This document shows positions 1 to 8,598 of a stretch of DNA of 64,000 nt, in pieces. This stretch comes from Occultella gossypii (lineage in GTDB: Bacteria; Actinomycetota; Actinomycetes; Actinomycetales; Beutenbergiaceae): contig NZ_JAGSHT010000023.1 of NCBI RefSeq assembly GCF_019947135.1, positions 124,001-188,000 on the forward strand, given 5' to 3'. How positions within the stretch are numbered: the first letter of the stretch is position 1; the number at the start of each line of letters is the position of its first letter. The position numbers and the translations under genes were made by a program. The notes beneath the pieces were generated by a model. The model searched no databases and was not told where the DNA came from. It saw only the letters and a program-made list of their open reading frames with translations.

Positions 1-308
1 CCGGAGTTGACGGTGTCGTTTCGATCCCCGCAGCAGACCAGCGCTCGACATCCGTACTCGAGGCGATCGCACTAGGTGCTCGCGTCCTTCTGAGTGACAT
101 TCCAGCGTACAGAGAACTTCTGGTCGAAGGCGCGGATGTCGACATTCTCGGAGAACCTGTCCTGGAATCCCTCACTTTGGCCTTTCGCTCGATTCAGCCG
201 ACGACACTCGCCGCACGGGAAGCGAACCAGCAATGGGCGCGTGCCCATGAGCGCGAGTCGATCCAATTCGATAGGATCGTGACGGCGTGCACCAGGGACG
301 CCCGATGA
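1..308 (+). CDS. glycosyltransferase, C-terminal fragment cut by the window edge
   Basis: An open frame runs from base 3 to the TGA at 306-308, giving about 100 residues with no start inside the window. It holds the stretch STSVLEAIALGARVLLSDIP followed by AYREL. This matches the C-terminal nucleotide-sugar-binding segment of GT4-type (GT-B fold) glycosyltransferases, where a conserved Glu lies in a helix before a Gly/Pro-rich loop. It would transfer a sugar to a polysaccharide intermediate at the cytoplasmic membrane. Its TGA overlaps the next gene's ATG (ATGA, 305-308), so the two glycosyltransferases are probably translated together. The family is fairly clear; donor and acceptor cannot be told. 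Confidence 0.7.
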   Translation, partial: GVDGVVSIPAADQRSTSVLEAIALGARVLLSDIPAYRELLVEGADVDILGEPVLESLTLAFRSIQPTTLAAREANQQWARAHERESIQFDRIVTACTRDAR

Positions 309-1522
309 AGATCGCCCTCGTCAACCAGTACGTGGTCCCCCCGGGCGCGGGTGGTGGCTCCCGCCACTTGGACCTGGCGCGAGAATGGGCGGCAGCGGGC
401 GACTCGGTCGAAATTCTCTCAGGTTCCTTCAACCATTTCGCCCAGGAGGCTCCGCATGGGCACCGAGACACACTCTCGGTGCACGATGGCGTTCGCATCC
501 ACCCACTCTGGACACCGGGTTACCGCGGGAACGGCCTGCGCAGAATTCTCGACATGGTCTGGTTTGGGGCGCGGGCAGCGTTGTGTCGCAAATCCCTGAG
601 CGGCGTTGACATCGTGATCGGGTCCTCTCCTCACCCGTTAGCAGCCTGCGCCGCCGCCATCCTCGCGAGACGCTTGCGCGTCCCATTCATCTATGAGGTT
701 CGCGACCTTTGGCCCGAGACTCTGATCGACCTCGGATCGTTGGACCGCGAAGGGGTTGCCGCCCGTTCGCTCTTCGCGATCGAGGCAAAGCTCGTGCGTA
801 CTGCGGCAGTCACGGTCGGGGTGCCCCCACTGATGCGGTCGTACCTCGATTCGCGGAACCTCCACCCCCGCCAGTACGTGCACATCCCAAACGGGGCGGT
901 CCTATCCGACGAGGTATCGAACGAGCGGTCGCATCGCGTCTCACGAATGATCGATGATCTGGGTAGCAAGGGTAGAACGGTCTTCGTCTACGCGGGTTCA
1001 CTCGGGCGGGCGAATGGCGTGAAGGCGGTGGTCGTCGCAGCCACTCGCCTCGAGTCCCGCGGCGCCGACCTCGTTGTGCTCGGGGACGGACCAGAGCGTC
1101 GCAGTCTTGAAGAGCTCGTGGCAAAACTGGGCTCCACCAATGTCCACTTCACAGGCCAACTGCCCAAGCCGGTAGCCCTTGCATGCATGAGCGCGTCCAC
1201 CGCGTCCATCTTCCACCTCCTCGATGCGCCAGTCTTCAAGTACGGTCTCAGTCCGAACAAGCTCATCGATTACCTTGCTGCTGGTCGCCCACTGATTTAC
1301 GCCGGACCCCAGGTCGAAAATCCGGGCACCCGATCGGGGGCGTGCGTCATAGCACGCCCGGGCGACTCCGCGTCGATCGCCGAGGCGATGCGATCGATCA
1401 TCTCCATGCCCGTCGAAGTACGCGACGCGTTGGGGACCAAGGCTCGCGACCACGCAACTCGGGAGCACTCAATTTCAACTCTCGCGGTCCGATACCGCGA
1501 TGTCCTGAATCGAAGTGCATGA
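305..1522 (+). CDS. GT4-family glycosyltransferase (WbuB-like)
   Basis: 405 residues, a normal length for GT4 enzymes. The N-terminus MKIALVNQYVVPPGAGGGSR fits the first GT-B Rossmann strand and Gly-rich loop. The middle has the acceptor-side signature YEVRDLWPETL, typical of WbuB/fucosaminyltransferase-like proteins. The second domain has FVYAGSLGRANGVKAVV, LVVLGDGPERRSLE and KLIDYLAAGRPLIYAG. The ATG at 305 is preferred to the upstream GTG at 287 because it gives the conserved N-terminus and an ATGA overlap with the previous stop. It probably adds a sugar to a lipid-linked exopolysaccharide unit. The codon use is less G+C-rich than most of the window. Confidence 0.85.
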   Translation: MKIALVNQYVVPPGAGGGSRHLDLAREWAAAGDSVEILSGSFNHFAQEAPHGHRDTLSVHDGVRIHPLWTPGYRGNGLRRILDMVWFGARAALCRKSLSGVDIVIGSSPHPLAACAAAILARRLRVPFIYEVRDLWPETLIDLGSLDREGVAARSLFAIEAKLVRTAAVTVGVPPLMRSYLDSRNLHPRQYVHIPNGAVLSDEVSNERSHRVSRMIDDLGSKGRTVFVYAGSLGRANGVKAVVVAATRLESRGADLVVLGDGPERRSLEELVAKLGSTNVHFTGQLPKPVALACMSASTASIFHLLDAPVFKYGLSPNKLIDYLAAGRPLIYAGPQVENPGTRSGACVIARPGDSASIAEAMRSIISMPVEVRDALGTKARDHATREHSISTLAVRYRDVLNRSA

Positions 1523-1629
1523 CCGGTGGACCACCATCGGCCCATCACGGAGTCCCGGTCCTCGAGGACCTGGACAGCCTCAAAACCGTCACGGCATCAG
1601 CCCGCACGGTGGGCCGTGCCCGCACCCCG

Positions 1630-1635
1630 TAGTAT
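1630..1635 (+). promoter_or_regulatory. possible -10 box for the Wzz/BY-kinase gene
   Basis: TAGTAT fits the TANNNT consensus and lies about 76 nt before the chosen GTG at 1712. No good -35 is seen. A 6-bp hairpin, GCACGG / CCGTGC with a 4-nt loop at 1604-1619, lies just upstream and could end the glycosyltransferase transcript. The rest of 1523-1711 holds no gene. Confidence 0.3.
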
Positions 1636-1711
1636 GAGCGGACGTATCGTCCGGCCGGGGTGATGTCATGGCCGGGTTGGCTGGATGCAACCCAGTGTGC
1701 TTGGAGAATTC

Positions 1712-3292
1712 GTGGATCTGCGGGACTACCTGACACTGATCCGAAAGCGTTGGACGAGTGTGGCGATCGTGACGCTCGTCGTTCTCGCGATGACGTCGAT
1801 CGTCACGGTGCTATCTCCGACGAACTACACCGCTCGGACCACCATCTTCTTCGCGGTCCAAGGCGGTGGATCCGTGAGCGACCTGGTGCAGGGTTCCACG
1901 TATGCCGAGAAGCAGGTCCAGTCGTATGCCGAGGTAGCCGTCGCTCCCATCGTCCTCGCGCCAGTGATCGACGAACTGGGACTGAACACCACCGTAGGCG
2001 CACTGGCCCAGCAGATCACGGCAACCGTGCCCGCTGGAACGGTCATCATCGAGATCTCTGTGGCAGATGAGAGCCCAAGTCGAGCAGCCGACATTGCCAA
2101 CGCCATCGGCTCTGAACTCTCCGATGCGGTCGCCGCACTGTCCCCGAGCGGACCGGATGGCATCGAATCGGTTCGTGCAACAACTATCTCCTCAGCGACC
2201 GTGCCCGTCGCCCCAAGTTCTCCCAACGTCCCGCGGAACCTGTTGCTGGGACTTCTCCTTGGAGGCGCTCTCGGGGTCGGGCTCGCGATCCTCCGGGAGG
2301 TGATGAACACCAAGGTCCGAACGGAGGAGGACGTGTCACGGGTCACAGATGCCTCGATCGTCGCCACGATCGGTTTCGACAGCGACGCATCGGCCCATCC
2401 ACTGATCGTCCAAGCCGATCCGCACTCGGCTCGGGCCGAGGCATACCGTCGACTGCGCACGAACCTTCAGTTCTTGGACATCGCGGATCGCTCGCATTCG
2501 ATTGTCATCACGTCGTCCCTACCCGGTGAGGGCAAATCGACCACATCCATCAACCTCGCGATCGCGTTGGCGGAGGCGGGCACACGAGTTCTGTTGGTCG
2601 ACGCAGACCTTCGGCGACCACAGATCGCAAAGTACATGCAACTCGAAGGTCGGGTCGGATTGACAACAGTCCTGATAGGTCGTGCTCAGCTCGCTGACGT
2701 GGTTCAGCCATGGGGTGCCGGGAATCTCCATGTCTTGCCCTCCGGACGCGTGCCACCGAACCCGAGTGAACTGCTCGGTTCGGGGGCGATGGAGACGCTC
2801 ATGGAGTCTGCCGCCCAGGAGTACGACGTGATTCTGCTGGATGCGCCACCCCTGCTCCCCGTAACAGACAGTGCCGTTCTTGCTGGCAAGGCTGGAGGAG
2901 CGCTCGTAGTGATCGGGAGCGATGAGTTACACCTGAGCCAGCTCGAGGACTCGCTCGAGTCACTAGAAGCAGTCGACACCCGGCTCCTGGGTCTGGTGTT
3001 GAACAAGGTACGAAAAGCGCACGCGGGAAGCTACGTCGAATATGACTACCGGTCCACATATGCGTCACACGCCACACGCGGCAAACGAGGCAAGGGCCAC
3101 GGCAGGCGAGGCAACCCGCGGCCGACGCCCCAGTTGGAGTCCTCCCCACGGACCACGCAAGCCGACGTCATGGACCCTCAACCCGTCGCCAGTGGCTCGC
3201 ACACCACGAGCTCATCGGGAGCCGCGCCGCCACCGACGATCCCCCCTCGGCGCGCCAGCACCGACGCTAGACGTGGCACCGGCCAGCGCTAG
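1712..3292 (+). CDS. polysaccharide co-polymerase / tyrosine autokinase (Wzz plus BY-kinase)
   Basis: 526 residues from a GTG at 1712 with GGAG at 1703-1706; the ATG at 1685 would add only nine unconserved residues. The N-terminal Wzz part has a basic start (DLRDYLTLIRKRW), a first membrane helix at about residues 15-35 and a second at about 175-195. The C-terminal kinase has Walker A SSLPGEGKST (about 268-277), Walker A' VLLVDADLRRP and the later VILLDAPP. The tail is Tyr-bearing (SYVEYDYRSTY), the expected autophosphorylation site. Wzz and kinase are fused, as in Proteobacteria and many actinobacteria. It sets polymer chain length and export, with the phosphatase downstream as its likely antagonist. 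The last 70 residues are basic and Pro-rich. Confidence 0.9.
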   Translation: MDLRDYLTLIRKRWTSVAIVTLVVLAMTSIVTVLSPTNYTARTTIFFAVQGGGSVSDLVQGSTYAEKQVQSYAEVAVAPIVLAPVIDELGLNTTVGALAQQITATVPAGTVIIEISVADESPSRAADIANAIGSELSDAVAALSPSGPDGIESVRATTISSATVPVAPSSPNVPRNLLLGLLLGGALGVGLAILREVMNTKVRTEEDVSRVTDASIVATIGFDSDASAHPLIVQADPHSARAEAYRRLRTNLQFLDIADRSHSIVITSSLPGEGKSTTSINLAIALAEAGTRVLLVDADLRRPQIAKYMQLEGRVGLTTVLIGRAQLADVVQPWGAGNLHVLPSGRVPPNPSELLGSGAMETLMESAAQEYDVILLDAPPLLPVTDSAVLAGKAGGALVVIGSDELHLSQLEDSLESLEAVDTRLLGLVLNKVRKAHAGSYVEYDYRSTYASHATRGKRGKGHGRRGNPRPTPQLESSPRTTQADVMDPQPVASGSHTTSSSGAAPPPTIPPRRASTDARRGTGQR

Positions 3293-3337
3293 CCAGACGG
3301 CTACCGCAGCGTTCTACCGAGGCACAGGCACATCGAT

Positions 3338-3916
3338 ATGACGAGACCCGAGCACTTCCCTTTCGCCGTCCTCGTGATCTGTACCGGCAACATCTGCCGG
3401 TCCCCCGCCGTCGAACGGCTCCTGACCGCCGGGCTCGACGCGAGTGTCTACGTACGCAGCGCGGGCACGCACGCGATGGTGGGGGAGCCGATCTCCGCAC
3501 CGATGGGGCCACTGGTCAAGGAAGCCGGGGCCAACCCCGACCACTTCGCGGCGCGGCAGGTGACGGAGAACGCGGTCCGTCAGGCGGATCTCGTGCTGAC
3601 CATGACGCGTGAGCACCGGGGCGCGGCCGTGGACCTGTGGCCCGGAGCCGTGCGCCGCACCTTCACCTTGCGGGAGTATGCCCGGGCGCTCGGGATCATC
3701 GACCTGCGCAAGGTTCCCGCCGGGCTGAGCCAGGGACAGCGCTTGGCTGCAGTGACGCCGATGGCCGCGGTGATGCGTGGGCAGGGCCAGCCGCACGACC
3801 CGAAGGAGGACGACGTGATCGACCCCTACCGGGAGTCGCCCGAGGTGTACCGGCAGGCGTTCGAGCAGTTGGAGCCGGCCGTGCGGACGATCGTGCGGGT
3901 CGCCCGGGGCGAGTGA
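3338..3916 (+). CDS. low-molecular-weight protein tyrosine phosphatase
   Basis: 192 residues. The P-loop VICTGNICRSPAVE gives the CX5R signature (Cys15 to Arg21), and a DVIDPYRE segment near residue 160 supplies the general-acid Asp-Pro of the family. It lies 45 bp after the BY-kinase gene, the classic Wzc/Wzb pairing, so it most likely dephosphorylates the tyrosine tail of that kinase and so controls polysaccharide assembly. It is longer than the usual 145-160 residues because of an insertion around residues 105-150 before the DP motif. G+C content rises sharply at this gene compared with those upstream. Confidence 0.9.
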   Translation: MTRPEHFPFAVLVICTGNICRSPAVERLLTAGLDASVYVRSAGTHAMVGEPISAPMGPLVKEAGANPDHFAARQVTENAVRQADLVLTMTREHRGAAVDLWPGAVRRTFTLREYARALGIIDLRKVPAGLSQGQRLAAVTPMAAVMRGQGQPHDPKEDDVIDPYRESPEVYRQAFEQLEPAVRTIVRVARGE

Positions 3917-3929
3917 GCCGGACTGGCGG

Positions 3930-4883
3930 TCACCAGGTCGTGCCGGCGTCGGCCGAGACGAGCACCTGCTCGCCGGCCCACAGCCAGGCGACGTCCTCGT
4001 TGAGGGCGAGGGCCACGGCGCCCGGCTGGGCGTCCGGCACCGGAACACAGGCGGCCGTGTCGGTGAGCCCCGCGACGTCCTCGGTGACGAACCTGACCGC
4101 GACCCCGTCGCACCCCTCCTCCAGCGAGGCGAACAGGTAGCCGAGGTTGTCGGCGTTGCTGCTGAGCTGAGGGGCCAGGGCCACTCCTCCGGCCAGGTTG
4201 CCCGCCGCCGCCCAGGTCGCGCCCGCGTCTCCGGTCAGGTGCACGGCGCCGTCCGTGCACAGCACCGCGGCTTGGGTGTTGGTCAGGCCGGCCACATCCA
4301 CGACCTGCGTCGTGCACGGCGCCGCGGTGCCGCCTGGGCCGTGCACGGCGTTCCGGTCCGCCGGCTCGAGGTACCAGGCGCCGGGGAGTTCGTTGTCCTG
4401 GCTCTCCCACTCGGCCCCCGCGGAGGCCGTGATCGTGAAGGACGGCTCGCAGTCTTCGGCGCCACCGATCGCGAACGCGGTCGTCTCGGCCAGAGCCTTG
4501 AGCCGGACGACCGGGGCAAGGCCCGGATCGGTGGTTGCCCACGTCTGGCCACCGTCGCCGCTGAACTCCACCAGTCCCGGGGTCTCGCAGTCACCCACCG
4601 TGGCCCGCCACCCGATCTCCACGGAGGCGATCGTGAGGAGCCGGAGCGCCGGGACCGGCTCGACCGGCGCGGCGGTGGTGGGCTCGTCCTCGGGCGCAGT
4701 GGTCGTCGTCGACGGCACCGGCTCCGGCGCGGTGGTGGTCGGCTCGGGCTGGGTCGGCGGAATGTAGGGGTCGGCGCTCGGCGGCGTCCGCGGTCGGAAC
4801 AGCAAGGCGATCAGAATGACGTTCAGCACCACGAGCGTGGCAAGGGCGATTGCGGCCAGTCGGTTCTCCTGGAGCCATCGCAT
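3930..4883 (-). CDS. membrane-anchored Asp-box (BNR) repeat protein
   Basis: 317 residues. The start at 4883 was chosen because MRWLQENRLAAIALATLVVL then begins directly with a membrane anchor (about residues 8-28). A Pro/Thr-rich stalk (about 30-75) follows, then an extracytoplasmic domain with three Asp boxes: SGDGGQTW, TGDAGATW and, at the very C-terminus, SADAGTTW. These mark beta-propeller blades in sialidase-, sortilin- and Ycf48-like folds, but three boxes are too few for a full sialidase and no catalytic Arg triad or Tyr was identified. It is convergent with the phosphatase gene. The function is unknown; a surface sensor or adhesion role is inference only. Confidence 0.6.
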   Translation of the reverse strand: MRWLQENRLAAIALATLVVLNVILIALLFRPRTPPSADPYIPPTQPEPTTTAPEPVPSTTTTAPEDEPTTAAPVEPVPALRLLTIASVEIGWRATVGDCETPGLVEFSGDGGQTWATTDPGLAPVVRLKALAETTAFAIGGAEDCEPSFTITASAGAEWESQDNELPGAWYLEPADRNAVHGPGGTAAPCTTQVVDVAGLTNTQAAVLCTDGAVHLTGDAGATWAAAGNLAGGVALAPQLSSNADNLGYLFASLEEGCDGVAVRFVTEDVAGLTDTAACVPVPDAQPGAVALALNEDVAWLWAGEQVLVSADAGTTW

Positions 4884-4964
4884 GATTGTGGATCCTAGGT
4901 GAGGGCGGCAACCGGCCGCCCGTGGAGGCGGCCCCATCACCCGCCCGCGCCCGGCGAACTGCCG

Positions 4965-4986
4965 GGGTGAGGGCGCAACCTCACCC
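4965..4986. repeat. 8-bp perfect hairpin in the 4884-5322 intergenic region
   Basis: GGGTGAGG (4965-4972) and CCTCACCC (4979-4986) are perfect inverted arms around a 6-nt loop. A near copy of the left arm and loop (GGTGAGGGCGGCAACC) begins at 4897. The 438-bp gap between the divergent Asp-box and helicase-associated genes shows nothing else clear apart from the leaderless -10 box at 5310. It could be an operator or a transcript-end hairpin. Confidence 0.35.
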
Positions 4987-5309
4987 ACCCTTCACCCGCG
5001 AGCACCACCCGGCCCCGAACGGCCATGGGGAAGTCTGGGACCCGTCCCGCCCCCGACACCGAGGTCGTCCGTCATGAGCACCAGCGCCAGGATCCGCCAC
5101 CGCACGGTCCCGGTCCCCAGCAGCCCGCAGCTCGAGCGCGATCGCGTCGACGCCCGGCCGGCGGACCCCCCCGACGGACCAGCGCCCGCAGACCCGGCCC
5201 GCGACGGCGAAAGCGGGACCGGCGCCGATGCTGCGACCCCGCTGACCCATCCTGCTCCCATCGGGCGGTGCTCTCCCGCCCCCGGAGCCGAAAGCCCAGC
5301 GTTGACCCG

Positions 5310-5315
5310 TAGAAT
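5310..5315 (+). promoter_or_regulatory. -10 box for leaderless transcription of the helicase-associated gene
   Basis: TAGAAT lies 7 nt before the ATG at 5323, so transcription would start at or next to the start codon and the mRNA would have no leader. This matches the common actinobacterial leaderless arrangement and supports the choice of start. Confidence 0.6.
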
Positions 5316-5322
5316 TGTGCGG

Positions 5323-7599
5323 ATGACCACCCGCCAGAACGCCGCCGGTCAGCCCGCCGCCGGCGACGCCCTCTCGGCGGCCCTGCGCGGTTGGGACGAC
5401 GCCCGCCTGCTGAACCTCCTGGCAGCCCGGCCGGACCTGGCGAGCCCGGCGCCGAGTTCGGTGACCGCGATGATCGCCCGGGCCGGCTCCCGTGCATCCG
5501 TCAGCCGCGCCCTGGCCAATCTTGACGCCCCGACCCTGACGGTCGCCGAGGCGCTCGTGGTGGCGGACGAACCCGCGGGTGTCCCGGCGGCCCGGCTCGC
5601 TGCGCTGCTGGGCACGGACGTGACCGGCTACCTGCAGCGCCTGCTCGACCTCGCGCTGGCCACCGGCGACCTCGACGGCGCCCGGGCCGTGCCTGCCCTC
5701 GCTGAGGCGATCGGACCGCACCCGCTCGGCCTCGGCCCGAGCCTGACCGACCTGCCGGTGAACCTCGCCGACGGCTGGCCCACCACCAACCGGGCGCTCA
5801 CCGCCGTGCTCGCGAAGGCACCGCCCGGTCCGGTCCGGATGCTCGAGGCACTGACCTGGGGCCCGCCGCTGGGCACCGTGACCAACGACATCCCGCCGGC
5901 GGCCCGGTGGCTGCTCGATGCGCACGTGCTGTTCCGGATCGCGCCGACCCAGCTGGTCCTGCCCCGCGAGGTGGCGCTGGCCGCCCGGGCCGGCCGCCTG
6001 GTCCGCGAGTTACGCACCGCCCCTCCCCTGCCCGAGGCGACGCGCCGCCCGCCGGCGACGGTCGCCTCCGAGACGGTGCGCGTCGCGGAGGAGGCGATGC
6101 ACGCCGTCGGGCTGGTCCTGGACGCCTGGACGAAGGACCCGCCGGCCGTGCTGCGCTCTGGCGGCCTGGGCGTGCGGGACCTGCGCCAGGTGGCGAGCGC
6201 GCTCGAGGCGTCGAGCACGCGGGCGGCGTTCGTGGTGGAGCTCACCGGGATGCTCGGCCTGCTCGGCCACTTCCACGACGTGGACGGCAGCGTCTGGGCG
6301 CCGGTCGCCGAGGCCGAGGACTGGCGCGAGGAGCCGATGCCGACCAGGTGGGCACGGACCGTGCGGGCCTGGCTGGACTCGCCACGGACCCCGTGGCTGG
6401 CGGGCTCCCGCACGGACAAGGGGGTGCTCCGCTCGGCGCTGGAGCCCGAGCTGGAACGGGCCTGGGCGTCCCCGCTGCGGCGACGGGTGCTGGAGTCGGT
6501 GCGCGCCTGGCCGGAGCACGCGGCACCGGACGCCGCGGCCGTGCACGCCCACGTCGCCTGGCACACAGCCAGGGCGGCGCCGCCGTTGAGTGCCGTGCAG
6601 GCGATCCTCGACGAGGCGGCCATGCTCGGGCTGACCGGCGCCGGCGCGCTCGGCGAACCCACCCGGCTGCTCCTCGACGGCGCCGGCGAAGGCGAGCTGG
6701 CCGTCGCGTTCGCGCGGGACCTGCCACCGTCGGTCGACGAGATCTTCGTGCAGGGGGACCTGAGCGGCATCGTGCCCGGCCGGCCGAGCGCCACGCTGGC
6801 GACCCTGCTCGCGACGAGCGCCGACGTCGAGAGCCGCGGCGCCGCGCTGACGGTGCGCTTCACGGCCGCGTCGATCCGGCGGGCCCTGGATAGCGGGCTC
6901 ACCGCCGAGGTGCTGCTGGGCCGGTTGCGGGAGGTCTCCCGCACACCGTTGCCGCAGCCCCTGGAGTACCTGATCGCGGACACGGCACGCACGCACGGGC
7001 AGGTGCGGGTCGGCTCCGCGCGGGCGTTCCTGCGCTCCGACGACGCCCGCGCCCTGACGGCGGTGCTCGCCGACTCCCGGCTGGCGCACCTTGGGCTGCG
7101 GCTGATCGCCCCGACGGTGCTGGCCGCGCAGGCGAGCGCGCACGACGTCGCGGACGCCCTCCGCGCGACGGGTAGCGCCCCGCTCCTCGAGGGCGCCGAC
7201 GGCGAGCTGCTGGTGCTCTCCTCCCGTGCCGTCCGCGCGGCTCGGCCGGTCTCCGGGCCGGCAACGCCGAGCCCGACGGCGGTGCCGCTCGCCGAGGTGG
7301 TGGCCGGCATGCACGCCGGGCAGGAGCGGGCCCGGCGGCTGCTCACGGAGCGCGCCGCCCAGCCGGACCTCACCGACCCCGGCCGGTCGGTCGACCTGCT
7401 CCGCGCCGCGGCGGCGCACGGCACCGAGGTGGATCTGGTGATGGCAGGCCCGAGCGGGCGCACCGAGCGACGCCGGGTGCGCCCGGTGAGCGTGGACGGC
7501 GGCCGGGTGCGGGTGCGGGACCTGAGCCGGGACTCCGAGATCACGGTGGCGGTGCACCGGATCGCGGCGGTGCGGCCGGTAGGGCCGACCCCGACCTGA
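5323..7599 (+). CDS. helicase-associated domain protein (XPB partner family)
   Basis: 758 residues, close to the size of the actinobacterial helicase-associated family typified, as I recall, by Rv0862c. The longer frame from 5074 adds low-complexity sequence upstream of a good leaderless promoter, so the start is set at 5323 (MTTRQNAAGQPAAGDALSAA). The N-terminal part (ALRGWDDARLLNLLAARPDL, then repeated helical segments) and a C-terminal beta region ending in VAVHRIAAVRP fit the family. No ATPase motifs are present. In relatives it sits beside the XPB helicase gene and is thought to act with it in DNA repair; here XPB lies about 23 kb away at 30669. The family call is fairly firm; the partnership is inference. 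Confidence 0.7.
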   Translation: MTTRQNAAGQPAAGDALSAALRGWDDARLLNLLAARPDLASPAPSSVTAMIARAGSRASVSRALANLDAPTLTVAEALVVADEPAGVPAARLAALLGTDVTGYLQRLLDLALATGDLDGARAVPALAEAIGPHPLGLGPSLTDLPVNLADGWPTTNRALTAVLAKAPPGPVRMLEALTWGPPLGTVTNDIPPAARWLLDAHVLFRIAPTQLVLPREVALAARAGRLVRELRTAPPLPEATRRPPATVASETVRVAEEAMHAVGLVLDAWTKDPPAVLRSGGLGVRDLRQVASALEASSTRAAFVVELTGMLGLLGHFHDVDGSVWAPVAEAEDWREEPMPTRWARTVRAWLDSPRTPWLAGSRTDKGVLRSALEPELERAWASPLRRRVLESVRAWPEHAAPDAAAVHAHVAWHTARAAPPLSAVQAILDEAAMLGLTGAGALGEPTRLLLDGAGEGELAVAFARDLPPSVDEIFVQGDLSGIVPGRPSATLATLLATSADVESRGAALTVRFTAASIRRALDSGLTAEVLLGRLREVSRTPLPQPLEYLIADTARTHGQVRVGSARAFLRSDDARALTAVLADSRLAHLGLRLIAPTVLAAQASAHDVADALRATGSAPLLEGADGELLVLSSRAVRAARPVSGPATPSPTAVPLAEVVAGMHAGQERARRLLTERAAQPDLTDPGRSVDLLRAAAAHGTEVDLVMAGPSGRTERRRVRPVSVDGGRVRVRDLSRDSEITVAVHRIAAVRPVGPTPT

Positions 7600-7704
7600 G
7601 TGCGGCCGTTCCGAGCACACCCCGAGCGAGGTCAGGGCTCGTGGACCTCGCGCCGGTGGCCGAGGGTCACGACCCGGCCGGTTCGAACAGACTGCTTCGG
7701 ACCG

Positions 7705-8598
7705 TCACTTGATCCCGGTGTTCGCGATCCCCTGCGCGATCTGCCGCTGGAAGAACAGGAACAGCACGATCACCGGGATCATCGAGACCACGGACATCGC
7801 CAGGATCAGGTTGAACGGGACCACCTCCTGGGCGTTGAAGCGGGCCAGGGCGACCGGGAGTGTGTAGACGTCCTCGCTCTGAGCGACCACGAGCGGCCAG
7901 AGGAAGTCGTTCCACCGCCAGATCACGGAGAAGATCGCCACCACCGCGAGAGCGGGCGTGCACAGCGGCAGCACGATCTGCACGAACGTGCGCAGTTCCC
8001 CGGAGCCGTCCACCCGGGCCGCCTCGATCAGCTCGTCCGGGATGGTGAGCATGTACTGGCGCAGCAGGAACACCCCGGTCGGGGTGGCCGCGGCCGGGAT
8101 GATCAGCCCCCAGAGGGTGTTCACCATCCCGAAGCTCGCCACCACCTGGTAGACGGGGATCAGGATCACCTGCAGCGGGATCATGATCGTGGCGAGCGTG
8201 AGCAGGAACAGGGCGTTGCGGCCCCGGAAGTTGTACTTCGCGAGCGCGTACGCGGCCATCGAGTTGATCACCAGGGTCAGCAGGGTCGCCCCGATGACCA
8301 CGATCACGCTGTTGCGCACATAGGTGAGGAAGTCGAACCGGGTGAGGGCGTCGGTGTAGTTCGTCAGTGCCCAGGAGTCCGGCAGGAACGTCGGCGGCAC
8401 CTGCGCGAGTTCGGTTCGGGTCTTGAACGACCCGAGCACCGTCCACACGATCGGGACCAGCACCACGATCGTGACGGTGCTCAGCAGCACCACCCGCAGC
8501 GCGTCCACGTGGGTCCAGCGACGATGGCCCACCGATGTCCAGGTGCGCCTGCCGCTGCCGCCCGGCCCACCACCGGACTCGGTGACGTCGGAGCTCAT
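7705..8598 (-). CDS. CUT1 sugar ABC transporter permease (MalG type)
   Basis: 297 residues, starting at ATG 8598, which overlaps the preceding permease stop as ATGA (8595-8598). It has six hydrophobic helices beginning LRVVLLSTVTIVVLVPIVW, the periplasmic-side VPPTFLPDSWALTNYTDAL segment typical of MalG, and the coupling EAA loop (ELIEAARVDGSGELRTFVQI). It ends IANTGIK. It forms the membrane channel with the neighbouring MalF-type permease for import of an oligosaccharide or sugar derivative. No ATPase gene is present in the operon. It is convergent with the helicase-associated gene. Confidence 0.9.
   Translation of the reverse strand: MSSDVTESGGGPGGSGRRTWTSVGHRRWTHVDALRVVLLSTVTIVVLVPIVWTVLGSFKTRTELAQVPPTFLPDSWALTNYTDALTRFDFLTYVRNSVIVVIGATLLTLVINSMAAYALAKYNFRGRNALFLLTLATIMIPLQVILIPVYQVVASFGMVNTLWGLIIPAAATPTGVFLLRQYMLTIPDELIEAARVDGSGELRTFVQIVLPLCTPALAVVAIFSVIWRWNDFLWPLVVAQSEDVYTLPVALARFNAQEVVPFNLILAMSVVSMIPVIVLFLFFQRQIAQGIANTGIK

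Noticed and set aside
3930-4883. The Asp-box protein as a sialidase feeding the sialic acid operon
   Set aside because: Asp boxes occur in many propellers; the sialidase catalytic residues and FRIP motif were not found, and the gene is 30 kb from the operon.
5074-5322. An 83-codon N-terminal extension of the helicase-associated protein
   Set aside because: The extension is Pro/Ala/Arg-rich and unlike the family, while a -10 box 7 nt before ATG 5323 and the N-terminal sequence after it fit the shorter protein.
5628-7544. A 638-codon minus-strand frame opposite the helicase-associated gene
   Set aside because: Ser/Arg/Ala-rich shadow sequence; the plus strand has a leaderless promoter and a family match.
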